DNA from: Bombiscardovia coagulans
GTDB taxonomy: Bacteria > Actinomycetota > Actinomycetes > Actinomycetales > Bifidobacteriaceae
Assembly (NCBI RefSeq): GCF_002259585.1
Contig: NZ_MWWS01000002.1
Span: forward strand, 124,001 to 188,000
Direction: 5' to 3'
Length of the DNA stretch: 64,000 nt
Shown here: one piece after another, positions 35,807 through 45,907 of the stretch
Layout of the letters: each line of letters opens with the position of its first letter
How positions within the stretch are numbered: the stretch's first letter is position 1
Notes under the pieces: model-generated
The model's input: the letters and a program-made list of their open reading frames with translations, nothing else
The model's database searches: none
Told to the model about the DNA's origin: nothing
Translations under genes and position numbers: made by a program

Positions 35807-36669
35807 TGTTCATCTACCTTTTGAATTACAGGCGGATTGTATTTCAAGTCCGGCTTGAAATGAGCGCCACGCGTGTTGTATGCAAGTGCTCGCTGCCAGG
35901 ATCCGTTAGCTATCATTTCACTCAGTGCAGTGTTAATTTGTTGAGCAAAAGCAGTATCACCTTTTTTGATACCAATCCCATAATATTCTTGAGTAAACGG
36001 TTTACCGACAACAGTGAGACGACCACGCGAAGCCGAGGCAAGTCCAGCAAGAATAATATCGTCGGTTGTTACCGCATCAACGATACCTGAGAAGAGAGCT
36101 GTAGCACATTCTGCATACCCAGGCTGCTCCATGAGTTGTACTTGTGAGGCGAACTTTGCTTTAACGGTAACCGCAGAAGTAGACCCTGTTACCGAGCACA
36201 AACGCTTTCCGTTCAAATCTTGCGGACCATGGATCGCAGTTTCTCCTTTTCGCACCATTAAATCCTGTCCTGCTACGAAGTAAGGACCAGCGAAAGAAAC
36301 TGCTTTCTTACGTTCATCGGTGATTGAATACGTAGCTAAAATCATATCTACATCACCATTTTGAAGCATAGCCTCACGTTGTTTAGATGGAGCTTCCTTC
36401 CATATAATTTTATCTTCTGAGTACCCAAGCTTTCCAGCTATGTACTTCGCTACATCGACGTCAAAACCAACATACGTTCCAGCCTTTTTAAAACCTAATC
36501 CTGGCTGATCAAATTTTATACCTATCCGAATTTTGCCAGCTTCCTTATCCGATCCACAGGCAGCCAACGAAAAGACGCAGGCAACAGCACACAGTGCGGC
36601 GATCAGGGCTCTCCACCATGTCTGAATCCCCTGCGTCCCTTTTACAACACACCTTGTGTGAACGCTCAT
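35803..36669 (-). CDS. gluB: Glutamate/polar amino-acid ABC transporter substrate-binding lipoprotein (GluB-like)
   Basis: A 288-residue extracytoplasmic binding protein. The signal peptide (about residues 18-37, ALIAALCAVACVFSLAAC) ends in the lipobox LAAC, so it is lipid-anchored. The mature protein shows IRIGIKFDQPGLGFKKAGTYVGFDVDVAKYIA (family 3 pattern) and a second lobe VTGSTSAVTVKAKFA. GAGGATGGG precedes the ATG. The ligand is probably an acidic or polar amino acid. Second gene of the operon. Confidence 0.93.
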   Translation of the reverse strand: MSVHTRCVVKGTQGIQTWWRALIAALCAVACVFSLAACGSDKEAGKIRIGIKFDQPGLGFKKAGTYVGFDVDVAKYIAGKLGYSEDKIIWKEAPSKQREAMLQNGDVDMILATYSITDERKKAVSFAGPYFVAGQDLMVRKGETAIHGPQDLNGKRLCSVTGSTSAVTVKAKFASQVQLMEQPGYAECATALFSGIVDAVTTDDIILAGLASASRGRLTVVGKPFTQEYYGIGIKKGDTAFAQQINTALSEMIANGSWQRALAYNTRGAHFKPDLKYNPPVIQKVDEQ

Positions 36670-36704
36670 ATGCCCATCCTCACAATCATCTATTTTGTCA
36701 CCTC

Positions 36705-37514
36705 TCAGTGGGTAAGTATCTTGGAAAGGAACTCTCGGGCTCGTTCACTCTTAGGATGATCAAAGAACTCATCAGGCTTACCTTCTTCGAGTATTCGACC
36801 ATCTGCCATGAATGTAATACGGTCTGCAGCCTTTCTCGCAAAGCCCATCTCGTGGGTGACACAAATCATTGTCATGCCTTCTTGCGCGAGTTCAATCATC
36901 ACATCTAAGACTTCGTTCACCATCTCTGGATCCAACGCTGATGTTGGCTCATCAAACAGCATGATCTTTGGTTTCATTGCCAAGGCTCTCGCAATAGCCA
37001 CCCTCTGCTGCTGACCGCCAGAAAGCTGGGACGGCATCTTAGAAGCTTGAGATTGCACACCCACTCGGGTCAGTAGATCCATTGCTAAATCCTCGGCTTC
37101 TTTTTTGTCCATATGACGAACCTTGATAGGAGCTAGCGTCACATTCTCCAGGATGGTTTTATTAGCAAACAGGTTGAAGGACTGAAAAACCATACCCACT
37201 TCGGCTCGTAGACGAGCTAGGTCTTTACCTTCTTCAGGTAGCAACTGTCCATCAATACGGATCACTCCTGAATCAATAGATTCCAAGCGATTAATAGTGC
37301 GACACATGGTGGATTTTCCTGACCCAGATGGTCCAACTACAACCAAAACTTCACCTTGGTGGACCTGTAGGTTGATATCCTTCAATACGTGTAAACGACC
37401 ATAGTGCTTTTCTACATGCGATAGTTCAACCAAGAGCTTATTACTAAGGGAGTCCTTCCTTGGCTCACTACCGCTGTGTGTACTTGATACAGACTCTTCT
37501 TTCATCTCACTCAT
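36705..37514 (-). CDS. gluA: Glutamate/polar amino-acid ABC transporter ATP-binding protein (GluA-like)
   Basis: A 269-residue ATPase that powers the permease. Walker [10 protein letters not shown] (near residue 61), Q-loop [16 protein letters not shown], signature LSGGQQQR (near 163), Walker [15 protein letters not shown] and switch His [13 protein letters not shown] are all intact. About 30 residues precede the domain start. The first gene of the operon: the next three follow within 35 bases or overlap. There is no ribosome-binding site before the ATG, while TACAAT is eight bases upstream, so its message may be leaderless. Confidence 0.94.
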   Translation of the reverse strand: MSEMKEESVSSTHSGSEPRKDSLSNKLLVELSHVEKHYGRLHVLKDINLQVHQGEVLVVVGPSGSGKSTMCRTINRLESIDSGVIRIDGQLLPEEGKDLARLRAEVGMVFQSFNLFANKTILENVTLAPIKVRHMDKKEAEDLAMDLLTRVGVQSQASKMPSQLSGGQQQRVAIARALAMKPKIMLFDEPTSALDPEMVNEVLDVMIELAQEGMTMICVTHEMGFARKAADRITFMADGRILEEGKPDEFFDHPKSERAREFLSKILTH

Positions 37515-37522
37515 ACTTCAGC

Positions 37523-37528
37523 ATTGTA
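37523..37528 (-). promoter_or_regulatory. -10 box for gluABCD
   Basis: TACAAT on the minus strand, eight bases before the gluA ATG. No ribosome-binding site lies between. A -35 is not obvious (TTCAGA 18 bases upstream is the nearest). Predicted start of transcription is within two bases of the ATG. Confidence 0.45.
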
Positions 37529-37569
37529 ACCACACACTGATAAATCTCTGAAACTGAAAGATTACTGGT

Positions 37570-37618
37570 AGGTTAACGAATGGGGGGCAGTTATTACCTG
37601 CCCCCCATTCGTTAACCT
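37570..37618. terminator. Perfect 21-bp inverted repeat between aspS and gluA
   Basis: Both arms (37570-37590 and 37598-37618) are perfectly complementary and run AGGTTAACGAATGGGGGGCAG on one strand, around the loop TTATTAC. It begins 15 bases after the aspS stop. It is longer than a usual intrinsic terminator and lacks a T-run on the minus strand, but its position supports transcription termination of hisS-aspS. Confidence 0.7.
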
Positions 37619-37632
37619 CCAGTTTAAAGACG

Positions 37633-39426
37633 TTAATCTTCTTCTGGCTCGTAATCTACGCCTGTCTCAGCCCGCTGTTCGGGTGGAATAGGAGCTGGAG
37701 CACCAGTCATAGGATCTTGACCGCCTCCGGACTTAGGGAAGGCTATGACATCACGAATGGAGTTGGCTCCTGACAAGATTTGAGCTGCTCTATCCCAGCC
37801 AAAAGCAATGCCTGCATGGGGTGGAGCACCATACTTAAATGCCTCCAGCAAGAATCCAAACTTGTCCTGGGCTTCTTCATCACTAATGCCTAGAACCTGC
37901 AAGACCCTGTCTTGAATATCTGTGCGATGAATACGAACTGATCCACCGCCTATTTCTTCACCATTGCAGACTATGTCGTACGAATCACTCATCGCATGAG
38001 CGGGGTCCTTGTCGAAGGTATCAATCCAATCCGCTGAAGGCATTGTAAAGGGGTGGTGCATAGAAGTCCACTGCGAATGACCTACAGCTACGTCATCATC
38101 ATCGGGGTCATCAGTTGATTTAAAGAGTGGGAAATCAACCACCCATGTCAGTGCAAACTCATCAGCTTTCAACAATCCCTGACGTCGGGCGATCTCAACT
38201 CGAACAGCACCTAATAATGATTGAGAACTTTCACGGGGACCAGCTGCAAAGAATACGGCATCTCCATCTTCTGCATGCACTGCCTGCTGTAGGCCTTCAC
38301 GCTCTGCATCTGAGAGATTCTTGGCTACGGGACCTTTGAGTTCGCCATTACCAGAGAACTGAACATAGGCCAAGCCCTTCGCTCCACGCTGGCGGGCCCA
38401 ATCCTGCCAACCATCAAACTGTCGACGTGGCTGATCTGCGCCACCCTTGAAGACTACAGCACCAACATAAGGAGCCTGGAAGACTCGGAAAGGCGTATCT
38501 TTGAAGTATTCAGTCATTTCTACAATTTCATTACCAAAACGCAGATCTGGCTTGTCTGAACCATACTTATCCATGGCATCCTGCCAAGATATACGGTTAA
38601 TGGGAAGCGTGATTTCAAAACCAGCTGCCTTCCAAACAGCAGCAAGCACTTGCTCAGCCATTGCTATCACATCTTCTTGAGATGCAAAGCTCATTTCAAT
38701 ATCTAGCTGGGTAAACTCTGGCTGACGGTCAGCACGGAAGTCCTCATCCCTGTAGCATCGTGCAATTTGATAGTAGCGTTCAAAACCACCAACCATCAAC
38801 AACTGCTTCAGTAACTGTGGTGACTGAGGCAGGGCATACCATGAACCGGGAACCAAACGTGCAGGTACCAGAAAATCTCGAGCACCCTCTGGAGTAGACC
38901 TTATAAGGGTAGGGGTTTCTATCTCACAGAAGTCCATGTTATCGAGAGCAGCTCGGGCTGCGGCGTTCATCTTGGCACGCAAACGAATATTCGATTGCAT
39001 CGATGGGCGACGTAAATCTAAGTAACGGTACTTTAACCTGACGTCCTCACCAGGTAGTTTGTTCTCAGATTCGTTCTCCAGAGCTGTTGACACTTGGAAT
39101 GGCAACGCATCAGATTTCGCCAGAATAGTTATCTGCTGACTTACAATCTCGATGTGACCAGTGCTAAGGTGCTCATTGTCGTTACCTTCGGGTCTCTCCC
39201 GCACCTCACCCGTAATCTGAACAACATACTCACTGCGAAGGGGCCTAGCTAGCTCTTCATCGTAAATAACCACTTGAACCAAGCCAGTACGGTCTCGCAG
39301 ATCAACGAAGGCCACACCACCGTGATCACGCCGGCGATCAATCCACCCTGCAACAGTAACTTCTTGACCAATTTCAGCCTCTGTCACCTGAGTGGCATAG
39401 TGCGTTCTATAAGCCGACTGACTCAT
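37633..39426 (-). CDS. aspS: Aspartyl-tRNA synthetase
   Basis: Class II synthetase, 598 residues, with the bacterial-type insertion domain. The N-terminal OB fold carries [22 protein letters not shown]; motif 2 is [18 protein letters not shown] and motif 3 [15 protein letters not shown]. Whether it is discriminating (Asn or not) cannot be told. ATG 39426 is favoured, with GGAGGA 11 bases upstream, giving the family start MSQSAYRTH; the open frame continues to 39465 next to the hisS stop. Probably co-transcribed with hisS. Confidence 0.96.
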   Translation of the reverse strand: MSQSAYRTHYATQVTEAEIGQEVTVAGWIDRRRDHGGVAFVDLRDRTGLVQVVIYDEELARPLRSEYVVQITGEVRERPEGNDNEHLSTGHIEIVSQQITILAKSDALPFQVSTALENESENKLPGEDVRLKYRYLDLRRPSMQSNIRLRAKMNAAARAALDNMDFCEIETPTLIRSTPEGARDFLVPARLVPGSWYALPQSPQLLKQLLMVGGFERYYQIARCYRDEDFRADRQPEFTQLDIEMSFASQEDVIAMAEQVLAAVWKAAGFEITLPINRISWQDAMDKYGSDKPDLRFGNEIVEMTEYFKDTPFRVFQAPYVGAVVFKGGADQPRRQFDGWQDWARQRGAKGLAYVQFSGNGELKGPVAKNLSDAEREGLQQAVHAEDGDAVFFAAGPRESSQSLLGAVRVEIARRQGLLKADEFALTWVVDFPLFKSTDDPDDDDVAVGHSQWTSMHHPFTMPSADWIDTFDKDPAHAMSDSYDIVCNGEEIGGGSVRIHRTDIQDRVLQVLGISDEEAQDKFGFLLEAFKYGAPPHAGIAFGWDRAAQILSGANSIRDVIAFPKSGGGQDPMTGAPAPIPPEQRAETGVDYEPEED

Positions 39427-39466
39427 ACTTATATTATCCTCCATATTGCTGGTAACACTTACCATT

Positions 39467-40861
39467 TCAGGCCTTGCTTACCACCTGCTGTTTGGCATAT
39501 ACGCTATCGGGCATCCAAGACACAAGGTCGGCGTCTACCTGTTCGCCAGTAATAATATTTTTAACTTGATCTTTTTCCTGACTGGCTACCTCAGACTCCC
39601 TGGGGAACCAAACGTATGGAATACCAAGATGATCTGCATACTTAATCTGCTTACCTATCTTAGCTGCTGTAGGAGCCACATCAGCTGCAATACCCCGTTT
39701 ACGTAGAGCATCAGCAATATGATTACTATCCGAGCGAGTTTGCTCATCCCACACCGCCACCAAAACAGCGGCAGGTGAAACACGTGAGGCCTGTGATCCT
39801 TTCTGATGTATTACATATGAAAGTAATCGAGACAATCCTATAGACAAACCAACTCCCGGATACGTTCGGGAGCCTTGTGAAGCCAAATTGTCGTAACGGC
39901 CACCTGAACAAATTGACCCTAGAGTTTCTGCTCCATCTAGGAAGGTTTCATAGACGGAACCTGTGTAATAATCCAACCCTCGAGCTATTTTCAGATCTGC
40001 TATAACCGATCCAGGTCGAATCCGATCAGCCTCGTCAACTATCATCGCTAAGGTGTCGAGTCCTTCACTTGCTAGGACATATGCGTCACTATCCCTGCTT
40101 ATCCCATATTGAGCACACAGTTCATCAAATCCACGTCTCAGTTCCGCACCATTACTGGCTGTGAATTCTGCGAGCGCAAGACAAGCCTGCGCCTGCTCTA
40201 CATGAGCGCCGCATTCTTTAATTAACAGGGCCGACACCTCGTCCGGCCCGATTTTGTCCAGTTTATCGATTTCTCTGAGAACTCCTTCGACGTCTTCTAA
40301 TCCCAAACCCCGGTAAAAGCCTTCAGAGAGTTTTCGGTTGTTAGCGTGCACTGTTGCTTTCGGAAGCCCTAGCGAGCGGAGATCTTCAAGGGCAGAAACC
40401 ATAACGAGTGGAAGTTCAACCTCGTAGTGATCTGGTAAATCACCGTTCCCAATCACATCAATATCTGCTTGTACGAATTCCCTAAACCTTCCATCCTGTG
40501 GGCGTTCCCCACGCCAGACTTTTTGAATTTGGTAACGCTTGAAGGGGAAGGTCAATTCACCGCTATGTTCCACTACATAGCGTGAGAGAGGCACGGTTAA
40601 ATCAAAATGCAGGCCCAGCCGTTCTTCAACGGCTTTGCCATCCTCATGTCCGACCTCTTGCAGGCGAGAGAGCAGGTAGATCTCCTTACTCGTTTCACCT
40701 TTTTTTAAGAGCGAAGAACCAGGTTCAACAGCCCTAGTTTCGATGTTGATAAAACCGTTGAGCTCGAAGACAAGCCGAAGCCTGTCAATCATGGTTTGCT
40801 CTACCATTCTCTGTGATGGAAGCCACTCAGGAAATCCTGATATTGATGCGCCTTTTGACAT
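39467..40861 (-). CDS. hisS: Histidyl-tRNA synthetase
   Basis: Class II synthetase of 464 residues. Motif 1 is around [19 protein letters not shown], motif 2 [27 protein letters not shown], histidine loop ARGLDYYTG and motif 3 [12 protein letters not shown]. The anticodon-binding domain is at the C-terminus. The ATG has no ribosome-binding site; TATTAT lies eight bases upstream, consistent with a leaderless message. It is followed by aspS with a 40-base gap. Confidence 0.96.
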   Translation of the reverse strand: MSKGASISGFPEWLPSQRMVEQTMIDRLRLVFELNGFINIETRAVEPGSSLLKKGETSKEIYLLSRLQEVGHEDGKAVEERLGLHFDLTVPLSRYVVEHSGELTFPFKRYQIQKVWRGERPQDGRFREFVQADIDVIGNGDLPDHYEVELPLVMVSALEDLRSLGLPKATVHANNRKLSEGFYRGLGLEDVEGVLREIDKLDKIGPDEVSALLIKECGAHVEQAQACLALAEFTASNGAELRRGFDELCAQYGISRDSDAYVLASEGLDTLAMIVDEADRIRPGSVIADLKIARGLDYYTGSVYETFLDGAETLGSICSGGRYDNLASQGSRTYPGVGLSIGLSRLLSYVIHQKGSQASRVSPAAVLVAVWDEQTRSDSNHIADALRKRGIAADVAPTAAKIGKQIKYADHLGIPYVWFPRESEVASQEKDQVKNIITGEQVDADLVSWMPDSVYAKQQVVSKA

Positions 40862-40950
40862 AATTACATATAATAGAAGATGTTGGGGAAAAGTAGCACC
40901 ACTGTGCGGCGCTTTTCCTGTCTCTATCTCACGAGCTTAAGGAGCTGGCA

Positions 40951-42408
40951 ATGGCCGACGAGACTGTCACCACACCCGAAAATAATACACCTGTACTAAA
41001 CGAAGAGGTCCACCAGCCAGACAATCGGACTACGGCAGCTGGACAAGAAACTTCACCTGAGAGCACAGCAGAGGCTAATAACTACTCTGCGCACCCCTCA
41101 CCTGCCGCCCTAGCAAAGAAAGCTACACACATCCCAGTTACAGCTGTCACCAGCTCATACAGTCAGGATCTCATTCAAGCTGCAGTTGCTTTCGGCCGAG
41201 TTGACGAACAAGGAACGGTATACGTAACAGATGGGGACAATGAACGTGAAGTTGGTCAGTTCCCGGATGCAGCGAATGCAGATGAGGCTTTGAACCTCTA
41301 CGCACGGCGCTATCTTGATCTGAAAGAAAAGCTTGATCTCTTTGCCGCACGACTTCAATCAGCCAATATCAAGAGCAAAGAAATTGACGAATCCCTCAAA
41401 ACACTGGAAATAGAAACCCAAGAACCGGCTGTTGTAGGAGATATTCCTGCCCTCAGATCACAATTGGGTCACATTAAAGAACAAGCTGAAACCAAGAAAG
41501 AACAACTAGAGCAAGAACGTAAGGTTCAACTAGCACAGGCTGTTCAAGAACGCACTTCAATTGTTGAAGAAGCTGAAACAATTGTTGCTAGTTTATCTGA
41601 ACAAACCAATTGGAGACAGACAGCTGATAAGTTGAAGGCATTGTTTGAACAGTGGCAAGAACACCAGCGCACCAGTATCCGGATTGACAAGAAGAACGCC
41701 GATGCCCTCTGGAAGCGTTTCTCTACTGCCCGTTCTGCTTTCAACCAGTCACGTCGCAAGTGGGCACAAGAGCGTGATGCAAGTCGTGAACAGGCAAAGA
41801 AAACAAAAGAGGAAATCATCAGTCGGGCCAACGAGATCAAAGACTCTGTCGATTGGGCCGCTACATCCCATGAGTTTAACCAGCTTATGGACCGCTGGAA
41901 AGCAGCAGGTAGAGCGGGTCGTAATGAAGACGATACTCTCTGGGCTCAATTCCGCCAGGCAGCAGATACCTTCTTTAACGCACGTCAAGCTGACCGCGAC
42001 AAGACTTCAACAGACGAGCAAGAGAATCTCAAACTGAAAGAGGCCTTAGTAGTAAAAGCTGAAGCTTTGTTACCAGTAGATAACGAACAAGCAGCTAAAC
42101 AGGCACGACAGGCTCTAGCAAAAATTCAGGAAGAGTGGGATCAGATCGGTTACGTACCGCGTAATGATATGCGTCGTATTGAGAGTCGTCTGGATGCCGT
42201 AGACCGTCAGATCAAAGCAGTCGAGGATGCAGCTTGGAAGAAGTCTGATCCGGAAGCTGAAGCGCGTAAGTCTAACTTCGAGCGTCAGCTAGAATCGCAG
42301 CTTGCAGAGCTTGACCAGCAAATTGCGAAGGAATCTGACACTGCTAAGAAGCAACAGCTAGAAGCAGAAAAAGCAGCTAAGGAACAGTGGCTTAAGGCTA
42401 TTCAGTAA
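40951..42408 (+). CDS. DUF349-repeat protein
   Basis: A 485-residue cytoplasmic, highly charged and probably coiled-coil protein with DUF349 repeats. The repeats recur as LFEQWQEHQRT..KKNADALWKRFSTARSAF, LMDRWKAAGRAG..EDDTLWAQFRQAADTFF and IQEEWDQIGYV..NDMRRIESRLDAV, preceded by a Ser/Thr/Pro-poor linker. The first 60 residues are disordered. Function is unknown. AAGGAG is six bases before the ATG, and a strong terminator follows. It diverges from hisS. Confidence 0.88.
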   Translation: MADETVTTPENNTPVLNEEVHQPDNRTTAAGQETSPESTAEANNYSAHPSPAALAKKATHIPVTAVTSSYSQDLIQAAVAFGRVDEQGTVYVTDGDNEREVGQFPDAANADEALNLYARRYLDLKEKLDLFAARLQSANIKSKEIDESLKTLEIETQEPAVVGDIPALRSQLGHIKEQAETKKEQLEQERKVQLAQAVQERTSIVEEAETIVASLSEQTNWRQTADKLKALFEQWQEHQRTSIRIDKKNADALWKRFSTARSAFNQSRRKWAQERDASREQAKKTKEEIISRANEIKDSVDWAATSHEFNQLMDRWKAAGRAGRNEDDTLWAQFRQAADTFFNARQADRDKTSTDEQENLKLKEALVVKAEALLPVDNEQAAKQARQALAKIQEEWDQIGYVPRNDMRRIESRLDAVDRQIKAVEDAAWKKSDPEAEARKSNFERQLESQLAELDQQIAKESDTAKKQQLEAEKAAKEQWLKAIQ

Positions 42409-42430
42409 CCCATCCACAGCAAAGTGTAAG

Positions 42431-42467
42431 GGGGCTGCATGCAACAAAGGGGAATGCAGCCCCTTTT
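42431..42467 (+). terminator. Terminator after the DUF349 gene
   Basis: GGGGCTGCAT (42431-42440) pairs with ATGCAGCCCC (42454-42463) and is followed by TTTTGTTT. It lies between the convergent DUF349 and rel genes. The minus-strand tail is poor in T, so it mainly serves the plus strand. Confidence 0.88.
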
Positions 42468-42509
42468 GTTTCATGCACATGTACTTACGCTTACGCCCAG
42501 TTCCACCAG

Positions 42510-44861
42510 CTATACATTGCGCATGCGTGATGATGCTGAGTCCTTCGCTCCAGTTATGCGATAGGCATCAAATACCCCATCTATCTTTCGAACAGCCGAC
42601 AACAGCGTACTCAAATGTTGCGGGTCCGCCATTTCAAAGACAAACTGATTCACAGCAACCCTATCGCGTCCTGTGCTTTGAGCCCCTGATAGGATGTTGA
42701 CACCGTGATCAGCTAGAACTTGGGTAATGTCTGAGAGCAAATGAGCTCGATCGAGAGCTTCAACTTGGATTTTTACAATGAACGTTCCCTTGTTACTGGT
42801 CCATGCAACCTCTACAATGCGCTCCGGATGGTGTTTGCGCAAGTCCAGCAGGTTCTGGCAGTCAGATCGATGTACAGAGACACCTTCATTGCGGGTGATA
42901 AAGCCAACAATCGAGTCACCCGGGACTGGGGTGCAGCATCGTGCTAATTTGACCCATATATCGTCGACGCCTTTTACAGATATACCACGAGAAGATGAGA
43001 CAGCATGAGTCTGGTCCACTTGACTGAGAGGCAGAGCCTCCTGCTCGACTTCATCTTCGACTGTTGAACGTCCTACATCGTGAACCAATCGAGAAATTAC
43101 ATTTTGTGTTGAAATGAGTCCATCACCAATGGCTGCAAAAACAGCGTCAGCATTAGGATAATTTAACTCATCTGCAATGCCTACCATAGACTCCGGTGTC
43201 ATGAGTGTAGACACTGGCAGACTACGCTTGCGCATGGCCCTTGTAAGCTCGTCACGGCCTTCTTCGATGGTCTCTGAGCGACGCTCTTTGCTAAACCACT
43301 GACGAATCTTGTTTCGCGCTCTTGGAGACTTGACGAAGCTCAACCAATCTCTTGATGGACCATCTGTGTCAGATTTCGAAGTAAGGACTTCTACTGTGTC
43401 GCCATTTTCTAGTTTGGTATCCAAAGGCACCAAACGACCATTGACACGAGCACCCATAGTACGATGCCCAACTTCTGTATGCACAGCGTACGCAAAATCA
43501 ACTGGTGTCGCGTCAGCAGGCAGAGAGACTATTTTCCCCTTTGGAGTAAACACGTATACCTCGGAAGCCCCTAGATCGTCCTTGAGTGATCCTAGAAATT
43601 CGTTCGAGTCTGGTGTCTCACTCGTCCAGTCAGCCAGCTGTTGAATCCATTTAAGGTTATCTGCTTCGCTCAGCTCAGCTTGCTCACGTCGCACATCAGT
43701 CTTGTCTGGAGCTGACAAGTCCCTGCCAGCTTGTCCATTTTCTTTATATTTCCAATGAGCAGCTATACCAAACTCTGCTCGACGATGCATTTGCCAGGTA
43801 CGGATTTGTATCTCGACAGGTTTACCGCCAGGACCTACCACAGTAGTGTGCAAAGATTGGTACATGTTTAACTTTGGCATTGCTATGTAGTCTTTGAAAC
43901 GCCCTGGTACAGGACTCCACCGGGCATGAACAGCTCCTAATGCTGCATAACAATCCCGGATGGTATCCACGACGATACGCACACCCATAAGATCGTAAAT
44001 ACTTTCAAAATCATGCCCTCTCACAATCATCTTTTGATAGATAGAGAAAAAGTCCTTGGGCCTGCCAGTTACTTGAGCGTCAATCCCCTGAGCATCCAAA
44101 TCCGCGCGAATTTCGTCGAGGATCTGTTTCAGGTACACATCTCGTTGGCCAGCCCTACGGGCAACGAGCACCACTATTTCGTTATAGATTTTGGGATACA
44201 GTGTTTTGAAACTGAGCTCCTCCAACTCAGTTTTGATTGCATTCATACCCAGTCGGTTAGCCAATGGCGCATATACATCTAACGTTTCACGGGCTTTATT
44301 TTGAGCCGATGTGGGCTTAACGTAACGCCAAGTACGGGCATTATGTACACGGTCGGCGAGTTTAACAACTAGCACACGAACGTCTCGACTCATAGCTACC
44401 ACCATTTTGCGGATAGTTTCCGCTTGAGCCAAGTCGCCATAATCCATTTTTGAGATCTTCGTCACACCATCAACGAGACCCGCAACTGTATCTCCAAACT
44501 CTTCCCGGCACTCTTCGAGAGTGTAATCCGTGTCTTCCACAGTGTCGTGCAAAAGGCCAGCAGAAACAACAGTGGGGCCCATACCTAAATCTGCCAGAAT
44601 CTGAGCTACCGCAAGTGGGTGAATAATATACGGTTCGCCAGATTTTCGACGTTGACTGGCATGCTGTTGGACAGCGCGAGCATAAGCCTTAGGCAGCATC
44701 GACAGGTCCTCATCTGGATAATGAGCCCTGCAAATCTGCTCAATTGGCTGCAAAGGATTGAGCGGATCATCAGAAATTTCACACCCTAAGGCATGCGAGG
44801 AGAGGTCTTCCAAACCGTCTGGGCCAACGTTTGTACCATCATGACTATCATTTTCAACCAT
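42510..44861 (-). CDS. rel: Bifunctional (p)ppGpp synthetase/hydrolase (RelA/SpoT family)
   Basis: Long Rel protein of 783 residues: an HD hydrolase domain with HPLAVAQ and LLHDTVEDTD (near residue 100) and DRVHNARTW, a synthetase domain with VTGRPKDFFSIYQKM near 265, a TGS domain (YVFTPKGKIVSLPADATPVDFAYAVHTEVGH) and a C-terminal ACT domain. The hydrolase residues HD and ED are present, so it is probably the single enzyme for both synthesis and breakdown of the alarmone. GAGAGGAG precedes the ATG. It follows dut with an 83-base gap. Confidence 0.96.
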   Translation of the reverse strand: MVENDSHDGTNVGPDGLEDLSSHALGCEISDDPLNPLQPIEQICRAHYPDEDLSMLPKAYARAVQQHASQRRKSGEPYIIHPLAVAQILADLGMGPTVVSAGLLHDTVEDTDYTLEECREEFGDTVAGLVDGVTKISKMDYGDLAQAETIRKMVVAMSRDVRVLVVKLADRVHNARTWRYVKPTSAQNKARETLDVYAPLANRLGMNAIKTELEELSFKTLYPKIYNEIVVLVARRAGQRDVYLKQILDEIRADLDAQGIDAQVTGRPKDFFSIYQKMIVRGHDFESIYDLMGVRIVVDTIRDCYAALGAVHARWSPVPGRFKDYIAMPKLNMYQSLHTTVVGPGGKPVEIQIRTWQMHRRAEFGIAAHWKYKENGQAGRDLSAPDKTDVRREQAELSEADNLKWIQQLADWTSETPDSNEFLGSLKDDLGASEVYVFTPKGKIVSLPADATPVDFAYAVHTEVGHRTMGARVNGRLVPLDTKLENGDTVEVLTSKSDTDGPSRDWLSFVKSPRARNKIRQWFSKERRSETIEEGRDELTRAMRKRSLPVSTLMTPESMVGIADELNYPNADAVFAAIGDGLISTQNVISRLVHDVGRSTVEDEVEQEALPLSQVDQTHAVSSSRGISVKGVDDIWVKLARCCTPVPGDSIVGFITRNEGVSVHRSDCQNLLDLRKHHPERIVEVAWTSNKGTFIVKIQVEALDRAHLLSDITQVLADHGVNILSGAQSTGRDRVAVNQFVFEMADPQHLSTLLSAVRKIDGVFDAYRITGAKDSASSRMRNV

Positions 44862-44944
44862 GGTGCTCCTCTCCCCTGCAATGCAACTATCCTACACGAG
44901 ATAACAGTTAACAATCACAGTTTGTAAGCAGTCCTGTGTAACAC

Positions 44945-45445
44945 TCATAGACCAGTCGAACCAAAACCGTGACTGCTGCGCTCTGAATCAGGTAGAGAGT
45001 CAGCTACCACAAACCTTGCCTGCACATAGCGCTGAATAACCAGTTGAGCAATACGGTCACCGGCATGAAAGCTGACCGTACGTTCAGGATCAAGATTAAT
45101 AAGTGGCACCTTAATCTCACCTCTATAACCAGCATCAACTGTTCCTGGGGCGTTTAAAACAGTTACTCCATCATTGACAGCCAGGCCTGAACGCGGATGA
45201 ACTAAACCAACGTATCCTGCTGGCAGAGCCATGGAGATTCCTGTGGGCACCAACGCCCTCTCAAAAGGGGCAAGGTTAAAGGAGATGCGGGTGCGCAAAT
45301 CGGCACCTGCATCCCCTGCCATAGCATAACGGAGGTAGGGTTGCTCCGAGTTGTGCTTGTCACCATCTTCCTGCCCATGTTCAGAGACAGGTTTTAGCAA
45401 CACTTCGATTGTTTCTGGCTCGTTATACGTCTCGTCGTATACCAT
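44945..45445 (-). CDS. dut: Deoxyuridine 5'-triphosphate nucleotidohydrolase
   Basis: Hydrolyses dUTP to dUMP, limiting uracil in DNA. The five trimeric dUTPase motifs are visible: AGDAGADLRTR, HPRSGLAV, GTVDAGYRGEI, GDRIAQLVIQ and the C-terminal ERSSHGFGSTG. The start is set to ATG 45445 (166 residues), which overlaps the DUF4193 stop as TGATG and fits coupled translation. It may be co-transcribed with rel. Confidence 0.95.
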   Translation of the reverse strand: MVYDETYNEPETIEVLLKPVSEHGQEDGDKHNSEQPYLRYAMAGDAGADLRTRISFNLAPFERALVPTGISMALPAGYVGLVHPRSGLAVNDGVTVLNAPGTVDAGYRGEIKVPLINLDPERTVSFHAGDRIAQLVIQRYVQARFVVADSLPDSERSSHGFGSTGL

Positions 45446-45738
45446 CAGGCCGCACACTCTTTACATACTGGCTGATCATCGTCCGTTACGTATGCGAGTT
45501 GGCTGCGGTGCTTAACCAAGAAGCAAACTGAGCAAATGAACTCGTCACCTTGCATAGGTATAACCGTTACTGAAGCATCTTCATTACTCAGATCTGCACC
45601 TGGTAGTTCGTAATCTTCAGCAATGGCGTTCTCGTCATCATCAATGTCAGTGGGAGCATCTTGGCTTTTTTTACCCAATTCTTCGATGGAGGCCTCGTCC
45701 TCATCCTTGTCACGAGGAGAATCATAGTCTTGTGCCAT
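45445..45738 (-). CDS. DUF4193 zinc-ribbon protein
   Basis: A 97-residue, very acidic protein with a C-terminal zinc-binding tail: CSVCFLVKHRSQLAY and CKECAA, giving two CxxC pairs. This is the DUF4193 pattern, almost confined to actinobacteria, where the gene is often beside dut. Its function is unknown. ATG 45738 is used since AAAGGATG lies just upstream. The first half is disordered. Confidence 0.86.
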   Translation of the reverse strand: MAQDYDSPRDKDEDEASIEELGKKSQDAPTDIDDDENAIAEDYELPGADLSNEDASVTVIPMQGDEFICSVCFLVKHRSQLAYVTDDDQPVCKECAA

Positions 45739-45907
45739 CGCACATCCTTTCACTCTGGTTCTATGCAGAACATTTACCCCTAGTTACCCTTCACAGGATA
45801 CATAAATGTACTGCGGATAGAATACACGATTTATGATGCTCGTAAAATACCACCTATAGGGCACAATAGTTGTGAAGGTACACATTCAGGGAAGAGAAGG
45901 TGTTGGG

